Shown one piece after another: positions 45,794 through 57,060 of a stretch of 64,000 nucleotides of DNA. The stretch's first letter is position 1. Each line of letters begins with the position of its first letter. The DNA comes from Tubulanus polymorphus (Eukaryota; Nemertea; Palaeonemertea; Tubulaniformes; Tubulanidae). The notes below the pieces were generated by a model. It worked only from the letters and a program-made list of their open reading frames with translations. It ran no database searches and was not told the DNA's origin. The stretch lies in NCBI RefSeq assembly GCF_964204645.1, contig NC_134031.1, positions 1,798,001-1,862,000 on the forward strand. Reading direction: 5' to 3'. The position numbers and the translations under genes are program-made.

Positions 45794-48180
45794 TAAAACT
45801 AACTCATCACTCACTCGTGTGTGCGATTCGTTGATTTAACTGAACAGACAGGAAGAGAATGTATGACTGAACTATGAAAGCTACAGGCTGTGATGGTTTC
45901 TATGCTGTGTTAAGTCATTACTATTTTTATGAACCCCTGTTTGTAGAGACAAGCGGATAGTGTCGAGCCGTGTCCCGTCGGAGTGAACACAACAGGCACA
46001 CCTTATTGGTGCTATATCGCGTACACCATGTATGGAAGCATCGGGCACACCGTGTATCAGATGACACCGATTTTGGTACTTGTATCAAAGTATCGGGCAC
46101 ACCGTTTGTGTACCGGATGCACTGTGTTCTCTGCGTATCATCAATGTGTGTGGCACACTGTGTATCAGATTGGCCATTGTTGGTAGATGTTTCGGGCGCA
46201 CCATCAGGTGCTTGCGCGTCAAGTACGAGAGAATATTTCGATTACACCGCGACAGTGTGCGCCACGTGTGCTTTGATGAAGATGATGTATGAAGTCAGGA
46301 GTGGCACGGGTCGGTTGCATCGTCATGATTTACCTACAAGAGACGTGACAGTGCGCCCGGATCCACCGCTTTGTTTTAATCGTCTGTGCTAAGAGTATTG
46401 TAGGCTGAAGAATACGTATGACTTGAAATGAGAGATATTGTGGAGGGGTAGAGCTTTGTATTCAAGGGTGAAATGAGATTAGATACTTGATATGTGTTAA
46501 TGTGTACTACTGTTATATGAGCAGCAATGATTATTTCGTATTGAATATTTTAATTAACGCGACTGATGGTTCACGTTTCATATCGCATTCAGGAATAGTC
46601 TTGATTAGATTATCAGGTATCAATAATCATGATGATATGAAACTGTATCCCCGAGCCATGTACTCCGAGTAATTAGAAAAAAGGCCTAAAGTAATGTTAA
46701 TATATGAGATAGACACAGCCTTGATTAATTCCAATTCCAAGTATTAGAAACAGTCACCAATGTTAATATCTTTGGCAATCTTACTTAAATGTACATAAAC
46801 AGAGTTTAATACGAGTTGATCAGATTAATGTGTCCATCACCATGATGGATGATTTTATCTGGGCTCAAAAAGGTTTTACACTTTAATCGAATTTCTTCGT
46901 TAATTCAGTTAAATCGATTTTGGAGTTAGTCCGGTACCGGTCGGGTTGTATATAAGTGCGCCACGAAGCATTTTGAGGCTTTGAACTAGCTGTGGTGGCA
47001 CCTCGAGAGGCCACAGTATTCAGTGGCCGTGTTCGACACCCGACAAGATTTTGAACACGAGAATCAGAACTTTGAACGGATCATCGAACCTTTGATTGAT
47101 CAGTTACATAATTGATTAATGAGATAGCGATCTGTTGAGACCGACTGTTGACCCGTATCAGAAATCAGTACTGTCTCTCTCTCCTGTCTCTCTCTCCCAA
47201 CTCTTAACGTATTGAATTGATTTATTGTCAAATATGAATATGTATATGTATATATGTATGTCTGCTGATTTCATATCAATATTAGCTGTTTAGATAGCCG
47301 TCTGTTTGTTCCTCTGTGCACCTGCTCTCAGTCAGCGACAACTCCGATCTAACCACAACCTACGACGACCGTGTTTTTACGTGTTCGGTCTTTTAGTAGT
47401 AATTTCCTGTGTGCGGTTGATCTGGAAAATCTTGTTCGTTTTAACGAACTGGTGACAAAATAGAAAATCCCTCACCAAGAAAAAAATGGATTCCAAAATA
47501 TTTCCTTGATCTATTCAACTTTGCGATTCAGGAATTCGATATTCTCGCTCTTCGTTCTTATTGTGGGATTTTATACCATTAATGTTACGACATGGACTCA
47601 TTAGTGTTTTAAACGAACTGATTTTCTGGTCCTTTGAAGATTTCGTTGAATATCTGTGGACCATTTAGTTTGGTTCGGCTGTAATTGCAATACTTTGACG
47701 AAAATGGCGAAATCACCAGAGAACGACTCCCCGACTGGTATCGGGTTTTAGCTGTTTTTCTGTTAGATACATTGTGAAGTCCGTTGTAACAAGGTTTTCC
47801 TGGGTTGAAATTGAATCCGTGTCAATTTAACAATAATTTTGTAAATAAATTCGAGAATGATATTGTTTCACTTGGTAACCTTACCCCCCTCCCCCCTAAC
47901 CCCCTCCCTCCCCACCTCCGTGAACAATACACTGAAAACTGTACATCTGAAGGTTTCTTTTATAATGATATTCGGGATTGAAATTGAATATATATATATA
48001 TATTTTTATGTGAAAGGATTTTACCGGATTGGAAGTCAAATGTCTCTCTCTCCTCTCGCCGTGGTTTATTTAAAATGTATTGAGATTTTATACGATTGTA
48101 GTTCGATGAAGTAAACGATCTACTTTGATGATTATATTTTGTGTGCGACTAAATAATAATTAAAAAAGAAAAACATTTTT
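45794..48180 (+). other. Probable long SZRD1 3' UTR
   Basis: No further gene on either strand. AATAAA at 47844-47849 is a candidate poly(A) signal about 2 kb past the stop. The segment 46010-46170 repeats GGGCACACCGT/GTGTATCAG-like words, which keeps several frames open without protein character. Confidence 0.45.
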
Positions 48181-48399
48181 GTCAAAACAACGATTTTTTG
48201 TGTATTTTCTTTTCGGTTTTGTATAGATCCAACAGTTTTCAAGTGGAAGGTTTGACTGCGAATTGGCCCCCGAGTCCACCGCATCAATGTCCGGCACCTT
48301 AAGACCAACTTTTAACTTATCACCACTTTGTACCACTGAAACTCCTCCGAACTCAATCAGAATTTGAAATTACTGTGAAATCTGGATCATGAATACAAA

Positions 48400-48599
48400 T
48401 GAGATGACGATGAGTATAGTTCCAGTTTGACGGACGACGCGCGCGTCGCGTCCTGGGTTGCACGGGACCACGCGTACGGGTAACCAGTAACAGCATCACT
48501 GAATTGACGTCAGGGATTGCGACGGATACTTCACAGTTACAACAACATTACCGCCGATACAACTAATAAAAGCGAGAAGTATTGGAAGAATCATCAGGT
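48400..48599 (+). promoter_or_regulatory. Candidate promoter and 5' non-coding exon ending in a donor
   Basis: A locally CpG-rich patch (GACGACGCGCGCGTCGCG) contains a full CRE-type site TGACGTCA at 48505-48512, and the sequence runs to AATCATCAG/GTAAGA, a strong donor at 48599/48600. The next acceptor before a start codon on this strand is TTTTCAG at 53405, so this could be exon 1 of the secreted-peptide gene. Confidence 0.4.
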
Positions 48600-51500
48600 A
48601 AGAGACCGAACGGTATTTCTTTGGAACGTGAGAATTTTATTTTTTACTATATATTACACGGGAAATTCTCAGCCTTTTTTATGCAGAAAATAATATATTT
48701 ATTCATTTCCACTAAATATTACAATATATCATTATACATTATAAAAATGAAGTTGAATTAAATATTTCAAAATTAAGCAAAAAAAAAAAATTGAAAATAA
48801 TTTTTGTATGAATAAATATATCCTGTAATATCCTGGGAAAAATATTTCCGAATTTCATAAATTCCCATCGCCGAATTTCATAAATTCCCATCGCGAGTGA
48901 ATTTGTTCATGTTAAAGAGATATTCATAAGATGTTCAATAGTTTCTAAGTAATTCTGTTCAGTATTTTTTGCGCGGCGAAGTGTTTCCCCAGAGGACCGT
49001 TTTAAAATCCTAGTCAATAATTTATAAGATGTACACTTTTCTTTGAAGAACTCTCTTTTTCTCTTTTCCTATATTCCCAAAACACTCTTCGTAGTCATAA
49101 ATGATTAAAGCAATAATTGATACATCGTTTGGACTCAAATCTCATAGGGAAAAAGTGCGCTCTCCTCGCTGTTTCATTGTAAGGTTTTCTCGTACAGACT
49201 ATGGTCTAACAACTCACTATCGCGAACAATAACGTGGCCACTTGTCGTACACGTCAAACTGGTTTGTACCAGAACAATCCAAAACCGACCTATTTGGTCA
49301 TTCTAAAGATTGCGCATCAGTGGTCTGTGGAAAGTTAGTTTGCCGTTTCGACCTGAGGTTAATCTCACAGACTACAGACACATAACGTGATATAAACATG
49401 TTTCAGAAATGACACGACCACAGTTTTGCGTTCGCCTTTTTTTTAAGCTAAAATACTATGTAAGCGTGATAACGAACAGCTGATACGATCACCAATGTCT
49501 GGCAAAAAAGGCAAAAACCTCTTAGAGGACATTTCCGAAATTTCCACATCGACCAAATCCGATTTAACCAACGTTAGAGTTGTTGTTAGAGCTGATGGGT
49601 GGAGATCGGGGGAATTACTTGTTGCGCGTCGAAGAAGTCGGTCGGGATTACGGCCCCTGGGGGTTCTCTCGTCTGTGAGCGACATTAATCTTATCATAAA
49701 TTGACTTTGTCTCATATAAAATTTAAAACCCGAATTTTGCCTCTCGATTTTTCACGTTAGTTCTATAATAAACAAGTGTAATCAGCCGTGATAATTATTC
49801 TTACTCGTTGCACGCGATCAGTCCAGGTATCCACCTATCTCTCGCAGGCGTTCGTGTTTTCTCTAACATCTGATCCTAATTCACTTTCCGCACGATATTC
49901 AACGCCTACCTGAATATAATTTTGTCCAGGGTCGACTTGTCGTGACGATCTCGAGAACGGCGCCTCCACCGTTAGATTATAGTGTTCTGTCACACGAATA
50001 AGAAACATTAAAAATAAAAATAAAAGTCGAATAAAAAAAAAACATTATCAAAAACACTGAACATCGTAAATATCTATAATGACGACGATGAGAGCCCCTT
50101 GAGAAGATGCTTTCACCGCCATTCAACAAATCAATTCCTATTTTTTCAATTTCAATCTTTTATTTGGAATCTGTGTAGAGTGTGGGCACTTGGGAAATTG
50201 TAATCTTTGGAATGTGGGGTTTTCATAATATCAAATCCGACACTCAAGAAGAAACAGTGAAACCTCGCCGGACGCCTTTGTTTTCTTTCTAAGAGTTGGA
50301 TTTTACAACACGGACTCTGAGTGTTTCATCTATGACCCCACAATAGACTTTCATATGATCGAATTTATGATCGAAATAAAACCACGACGTTTCGACTGTT
50401 GTCCAACAGCCATCATCGGGTGCAATCACTAGAAACATTTTCTCTTTTGGTTATTATATTTGGAGAAGACGTTATTTACATACAAATGTTGAAGATTTTT
50501 TAGAACAATCTGGGTTCGATCGTTATTCTCTAATTGGTGGCTTTTGATAATATCATATTGAATGTGTATCAAAGGATTTGTGTACCATGTTTTTTTTTTC
50601 AAATGTTATGAAAACATTCGCTTAAAGTTTCGGCCACTTTAATAATACATGTACTTTTTAATTTTTTTCCTTGCAAATGCATTACGCTCCAATTGTCATA
50701 TGAAAATGACCTGATTTCATCGGAAGTAAAGTAAATTAGAGATAAGTAATATGATATTCTCATCAACACCGCGAGTTCAAAACCAGACGCGCGTAGGAAC
50801 TTCACAGAAAATGGCATTAATCACGAACAAAATCCTTGAAACGAAAATCCCCCGTTGTTTATCGAAGCAAACGAAATAACTGTCGCCCTGATTCGAATTT
50901 TGCCTCTTTTCGTTCGAACGAACGGACATTTTCTATTCAAAGGGCGACCGCGTCTGCCGATCCGGGATCTCGACCGACGATTCTTTTAAACTTCCCTCAT
51001 CAGCAGTCCATACACATGTCTAATTTACACAGACTATTATTATCTGAATAAACATAAACGACGGTTGCAGATCCCTGGAGTTCTGCGCTGCATCTATTAT
51101 AACTAGTTTTGTCGGCGTCCTCTCTCACGCTTCACTCTGTTCGGTGACGTTTTACGGGGGCGGAGAAGAAAAATTTGAATATATATATACATCATCACAT
51201 ATCCTTTGATTTGCATATCGCAAAGTCATTTTTATGATAGCCCTCGACCAGAATTCACACAGCGATGAATCCAATTTCACAGGGTTTCATTTGATTCTGA
51301 AACCAGTTCTACAGTTATGTGGGTTAATTTGACTTTGGATCCAGACTCAGTTCCACGGTTGTGTGGATCCTATTTGACTCTGAACCCAGTTTCACAGTTG
51401 TGTCGATTTAATTCGACTCTGGATAGAGTTCCACGTGGGTTTAATTTCACTGTGGAACCTGAGCCATAGTTGCGTGTTTAAATCGTCACGAAGATTGGGT

Positions 51501-53405
51501 TCATATCTTCGTGGCACCTGGACAATTCTTGTATCACGAGTCAACTAATTCTCCTTAAAGGTGTGCTGAAAATTCATAAACAGCTGTTGAGACCATTGTT
51601 ACAAGTAAAATCACGTTTATGAAGTGTTCTTCATGTTGACAACTCCCAACAAGGTGACACTTTGTGGGGAGTGTTCGGATGTTCTTATATTACAGGCTCT
51701 GTGGGAGCTCATTTTGAGCATATCCATGTTTCTCAATCGCAAATACATACTTTTAAGATATAGACATGCGGATGGGACAACTTATTTTCTTAATTTCAGA
51801 AATTGAGTTCTGTTGTCATCCATTTCGGAGATTTGTTTCTTTATTGAAATTTGTCAATGATTATTATTCATTATTATTCAATTATTCAAATGATTACACC
51901 TAGATTGAAGTAGATTACAACTGGTGTAATCAATGTAGTGTATAGTTCTTCCATGTAGCCTATATACATGAATTGCTACCAAATGCGACCAACCACCTTT
52001 TTCGATTCTATGATGCAGCATTCTGACAGCTTTAACGTATGGAACCAAAATACCGTCGCGCATCGTCTAAAAGGCTAAAATAAATCCAAAAATGGATTTT
52101 TCATTAACACAGGACTTGACGATCCATTAATTCATCGAACTTTAGTTAATGTTAATATGTGTTTCTAAATAAAGTGATAAGCTCGCTCGCAGGTATGAGC
52201 TCAGGATTTTATCGGAGGGACTTTAATGAAACGTTCCATTAATTCATTGATAGAATGACATATGCGCGCATATTTGCAACCACATTTACCCCATACAAAG
52301 TATTCTAACCGTGGAAACAAGGCCACGAACCCCTTTCACGGCTGACCGGGTGCGTTACGTCGTCGAGGAGAAATCTATGATTGCCCGTTTCATTCGTATT
52401 TTGCTTTGGAATAAGACTATTAATATGAAATATGCTCTTTTATTGACAAAGAAAACTATCATAAGTAATTTAAACCCATCTATTTAATGGATTAACATCG
52501 AAATTTATTTATCAAGAATTAAAATCAGAAGACACGACGATTCAGACTCTCGCCCTGCTTAACTCCGCGTCTGAGTGCGGTAGTCGCGCATACCAAGTTC
52601 AAATCCCAGGTTTAAAGATGGTTGCGTTAAGGGAATGTTTTGATATATTCATTATTGTATATCTGCTGCTCAACAAAACTTTCGATCACGAACCATATCT
52701 ATATATGCATGGACCTCTCCGCTCGACAATAAAATACATCTTAATCATAACTATTTCACTCATATCTCGTATAATGTGACGCACTGATCGCAAATCGATA
52801 GATTGATATCTCTGTGAAATTCAATTATGTACACGATATTTCCTCGGTATCTGCTATTCTTAGAAACAACGAGGAGGAAGGCGGAAACGCAGACAGTCAA
52901 AATAGTGACAGTTTCGACCAAGATGAAACCAATTAGTCTTTCAGGCAAGCGACTGCGTGTTTTGTGGGGCCACAAATTCACCGAGTTCAACTGAAACTCT
53001 AAACATGTACCTAAACCATTTAACATTCTTAAGTGTATGAATCTCAAAGCTCTTAAAAATCTGTTCTATCCTTTCATTCGCGAAATTCTCAGCGTTTGTT
53101 GTTAATATAGCCAAAATCATAATAAAGGTCCAGAGAATATTTCTTTTTAAAGGGCTTATATATGTATTTCAGAATAAAAATATCATACCACAATTTGAAA
53201 GAGGTTTGTTTGCTTATTGGTTTTAATAGTGTATCGTATATAAACTTCCTCGAAATATTTTTCGAGAAATTGTTTAGAAGAAAGTTGAATGTTTAATCGT
53301 TGCCGCCCAGGTGTAATGATGCGTCACGAGGGTAGAATTTAGACCGCCGTGTTAGAAGTACCTATCTATACACTCTATCTACCAACTTCGTTCGTTTATT
53401 TTCAG
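48600..53405. other. Gene-poor region, possibly one long intron
   Basis: No supported coding exon. A CGACGTTTCGACTG...CATCATCGGG segment at 50388-50425 resembles ends of Penelope-like elements. A tRNA-like stretch with AGTTCAAATCCC lies at 52565-52612. A minisatellite sits at 51270-51480. Overlapping frames at 49.4-49.7 kb on both strands look like chance. Confidence 0.4.
51270..51480. repeat. Degenerate ~50-bp minisatellite, locus 2
   Basis: Four to five diverged units with CAGTTCCACGG, TTGTGTGGATCC and TTTGACTCTGAACCC, matching 45460-45640. Confidence 0.75.
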
Positions 53406-53438
53406 GTGACGAAAACATCGAGAACTTTCATTCTAATC

Positions 53439-55939
53439 ATGCACAAAAACAAGCAAGAAGTGTTTATTATGGTGGTTGCCTTTTGTACACTATTGTTTCA
53501 TAGTTCCCTTGCAGACGATCAGGTAATATCCGCGTCCTCTCCCAGACGTACCCTTCATTTTATTCACGATCTAAATAATTCATCCGATTTATCCATCCCA
53601 TCAAAACATATGAAGCGTCACTGTCGAAGCACTTACTGTATTGAACTAGAAAATTATGAAATGTGCCATAAAAACATAGAATTAAGATTGATAATTCACA
53701 GGCTACATCCATTACTGAAATAACAGGGATCCAGTTCCACAGTTTTGCAGAACCTTTATGGTTATGCTTAAGACCATAAAAATGAAATAATATTTTACTC
53801 GAATTTCGAAGTGGGCATTAGACATATTGTTTGATGCGGTGAAAGAACTCCAGCACCCGAGGAGGGCCATTCAAATGTCCACCATTAAGGCCAGGCTTAG
53901 ACTTTTAAACGATATAATTCTTACTTTTATTTTGAACTGGGCCCAGCCAGGACATTTTTGACCGCGGTGACAACAAATCCCAACAAATCCCAGCACCCAG
54001 TTAAAGGGTCTGCCCTACTTGAAGACTAAGGCCTCGTCCTTGGGGTCCAGATGAACTCTATAACAACTGATCACATGAAATAGATATTCTATTTATGGAA
54101 CTGACTCGCGAGGAGAGAGAGAGAGGCAGAGATGGGCACTCAGGAAATGACTACGTGATGGAAACTTCTCGTATTCCACGTTTATAGGATTTAGTGATTT
54201 GTCGAGTGACGTCACCAGGATAAAATTCATCCGAATTAATCAAAGCTACAACAATCAACTGATATTATCAATATAAACCATCTGAAGACAACGTATTCGC
54301 GTCAGAACCAACGGACAACAAACTCTTACTCGTGGAAATGACGCAAGCTCCCCCGCCCCCATATTCACTCTAAAACTTGCTCCACAGTAGACTTCGAAAA
54401 TTCACGAGTTTAGATATCGTCATCAGAGGTCGATCCAGGGCGTATCCGCGCATGGGCTTCCGGACATCTCCTAGGATTCCCTTAAGAATTTCATCCCAAA
54501 ATATTCTGGACTGAATATTCGATAAAGAAAATGGATGTGATGGGATTTTTTAAAAGAACGGATTCAAAAAGGGTGTCCGCTGTCTGTTTTACCGTTCTAG
54601 CAGTTCTAGAAAATCATTGCGTTGAGCAACGAAATCGCGGTGAACCTTGAAAAAAACTCAAATTCTTAAAGTGTGTACATGCGCTGTTTCTTTCCGTGGA
54701 CCCTGGATCCACCTGGCGGGTAAATATACATAAAAACCACACGTCACTGAATAAGAACGGGTTTTCTGCTTTCTGTTTTTGATGAAACAAAGTACCGTGA
54801 GTTGAGATTTTGATTAAGCCTCGCTAAACAATCAATGGTTTAGGTTCAAATAATGCATTTTGATGAAGTCCGATACGAGCAGATGATGGAACGATTGATA
54901 TCACAGGGCCATCACGTGCTATGCGTAGTATGGCGTGGTAGAAATATGGATATGTGTTCGCTGGATGACTCCGTTCGGAAATCCTTTTCCTATTCAATAA
55001 AAACACATTTATCAAACAACGCATAATTTCGGCTTCATTATCCGCGATCAGCTCGATACAGAAGAGATGAGACCCGATCACTCCCCGGCCTCCACTCCAC
55101 GATATACAATCGCGCGCTGAGATCCGAGTATAAATCTTTTGACCCGCGGGCTAGGCTATTTAATCACCATCTTATACGTCGATTAGTGACAAGTCCGCGC
55201 CGGAGATGGCTACAATTTTAGCCGGCTTGTTTAGATTACTTGCGCGTCTAATCCACTTACGCAGAATGATAATCGAATCACTATAGTGTTCGCCGTTCTG
55301 ACAAACACTGAAGCCAATCTATACGTATAATGTGTACACATTGACAAACAAACAAACAAACTGCGTGACTCATCAATGTGACGACAATTTGACTTTGAAT
55401 TCAATAACAGTTTACTTAAAAACCCAGTTCCCCAGTCGTGAGGGTTTTATTTGACCCAAAAAAATCCAATTCCACGCTATGGGTTTGATTTGACTTCGGA
55501 TCCAATTCCACATGGTTTTAATCTGTCTATGATTACAGTTCAACACGTGGTAGGATGTGGGAGTTAAAATTCCATTGTACATTGCGTTGAGATGTTCATT
55601 AGTTTATTATCTCAATAATATCGCCGCCACGCTAGAGATATTTACCAACTCAATCGGTTCCTCTTTCAGTTCCTATGCTGTATGCGAGGTTGGAAAAGCA
55701 TCAAGGGAATAAAAGTTTGTGACGCACCTTGCTGTCCCGGATACGTTCAAAAAGTGTCGCACTCACCGCAGTTGTCACCACTAGTTTACTGCGATAAGAT
55801 GAAGGTATCCGCAGCCGTCGATACTAACAGGGTATTCATTTCTTTATTGGAAATCCTTCAAAAAAATTTTCTATCAAATTTTGTTTTCCAGAAAATCAAG
55901 AACACCAAGTGGAATGAAATCCTCAGAGGTAGAAATTAG
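53439..55939 (+). CDS. Small secreted cysteine-rich protein, unknown family
   Basis: Three coding exons, all joined in phase 0: 53439-53522, 55670-55831, 55892-55939; 97 residues. Residues 1-25 are a clear signal peptide (hydrophobic core VFIMVVAFCTLLFHSSLA) with likely cleavage before DDQ. The mature part has six cysteines in the order CC, C, CC, C: FLCCMRGWKSIKGIKVC, DAPCCPGY, then YCDK, enough for three disulfides. A basic tail ends KIKNTKWNEILRGRN. An acceptor TTTTCAG precedes the start, possibly joined to the exon ending at 48599, and AATAAA follows at 56091. The CC-x3-GW...CCPGY pattern recalls EMI- or EGF-adjacent modules but is too short to assign. Exon 3 might end at 55804 instead; then the tail changes. 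Confidence 0.6.
55400..55560. repeat. Degenerate ~50-bp minisatellite, locus 3
   Basis: Three units with CCCAGTTCCCCAG, GGGTTTTATTTGACC and CGGATCCAATTCCACA, the same family as at 45460 and 51270; located in the intron before the cysteine-rich exon. Confidence 0.65.
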
Positions 55940-56090
55940 CCTCTCTTCGATTACTGCACAAACGCCGGAGACTGAACTTTGTAATTTTCTTGCGTGAGAA
56001 AAACGGATTGAAATAACTCTAAATTGAACCAAAATTCAACTTTGGAATTTATACTAAATCCTATACATGTACGTCAAAGCAGTCTTGAGA

Positions 56091-56096
56091 AATAAA
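56091..56096 (+). terminator. Poly(A) signal for the cysteine-rich peptide gene
   Basis: AATAAA 152 bases after the stop at 55939. Confidence 0.55.
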
Positions 56097-56740
56097 ATTT
56101 CATTTACGATTGATAATTTTGTTTTTTTGCAAATTTGAATTTTCCCGCGCATTTTTTGTTACGAGGTTATCGGGTTTTGCCAAGCTGACGCGTTTCCATG
56201 AACGCAGCATTGACGATGTATGGATGTTTGTATGTTGTATGTGTCTAGTGCATCTTCTGTTTTTGTCCGATATTCACGCACCGACCCGATAATTAAGGTA
56301 AGGGTAAAATCAACATATTGTCGTAATGTTAGTTCAAGATGTGAAGACAACTCTAGTCCATCGGTAAACTTGGTATTCAAACCTTATTGACAATTGTTGG
56401 TCTGTGGGGTAGGCTATACACACGTATAGTCTAGTACCTAGCCGTCGTTCTTCAAACAACGGCTAGGGAAGATTGGTTGTAGGGAACTGGTAACAACGAC
56501 TGACACGTATTACGGCGGGCGGTAGTTAACTGTGTCTGATAAGCTGTGTGACTATTGTGATTGTAGAGGGCAACTTGGCGTGGATGTGCCCAGTAGTCTG
56601 CCTCGTGGCCCCATCGCGCTGATCGAAAGGCCGACCCATTAAGTAGTCGGGTTGATATCGTGTCGCGTAATATCTAAGAAGATATATTTTGTATTTATAT
56701 GCGACTTATTCACTGCTTAAAATTGTCAGTATTGTGTATC

Positions 56741-56750
56741 TATATATAAA
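56741..56750 (+). promoter_or_regulatory. TATA box, candidate promoter of the TPR/TIR gene
   Basis: TATATATAAA sits about 310 bases before the ATG at 57061. A TTTTTTATAG acceptor-like site at 57040 shortly before the ATG suggests a 5' UTR intron, so the coding exon is intronless but the transcript may not be. Confidence 0.45.
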
Positions 56751-57060
56751 CCCGAACATCTACTTGCGCCCCATTGTACAAAGCATCCATCTCGAAATTC
56801 ACCAGATCCTTAGAGTGACCGGTTCTCGGCGCTCCGTATATTGCGTGTACTAAGAGCTCCGTGAACCACCAATCCAGTCAGCGGTCGCGATGGCGTTAAG
56901 GTTCTCAGTGAATCATAATATAGTGAATCTGGCTGTACAATATGATAACCTGGTATATGCATTTTGATAAAAATACATTGATTTCAAGTTTATGGCTGAC
57001 AGATTAAGTTCACATATCTTCGTCATATCTTTTTTATAGATTTGATAGAACGGCACTAAT

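Noticed and set aside
45970-46392. 140-residue frame with Cys and His
   Set aside because: In the presumed SZRD1 3' UTR; repeated GGGCACACCGT words keep frames open; three overlapping frames are equally long.
49443-49715. Overlapping plus and minus frames of 69-90 residues
   Set aside because: Mirror-image frames with no splice, promoter or homology support.
50388-50425. Penelope-like element terminus (ACGTTTCGACTG...CATCATCGGG)
   Set aside because: Only a ~38-base resemblance; no reverse transcriptase or GIY-YIG sequence nearby, so not listed as an element.
52565-52612. tRNA-like sequence with a B-box-like AGTTCAAATCCC
   Set aside because: No complete cloverleaf or convincing acceptor stem; at best a SINE or tRNA relic.
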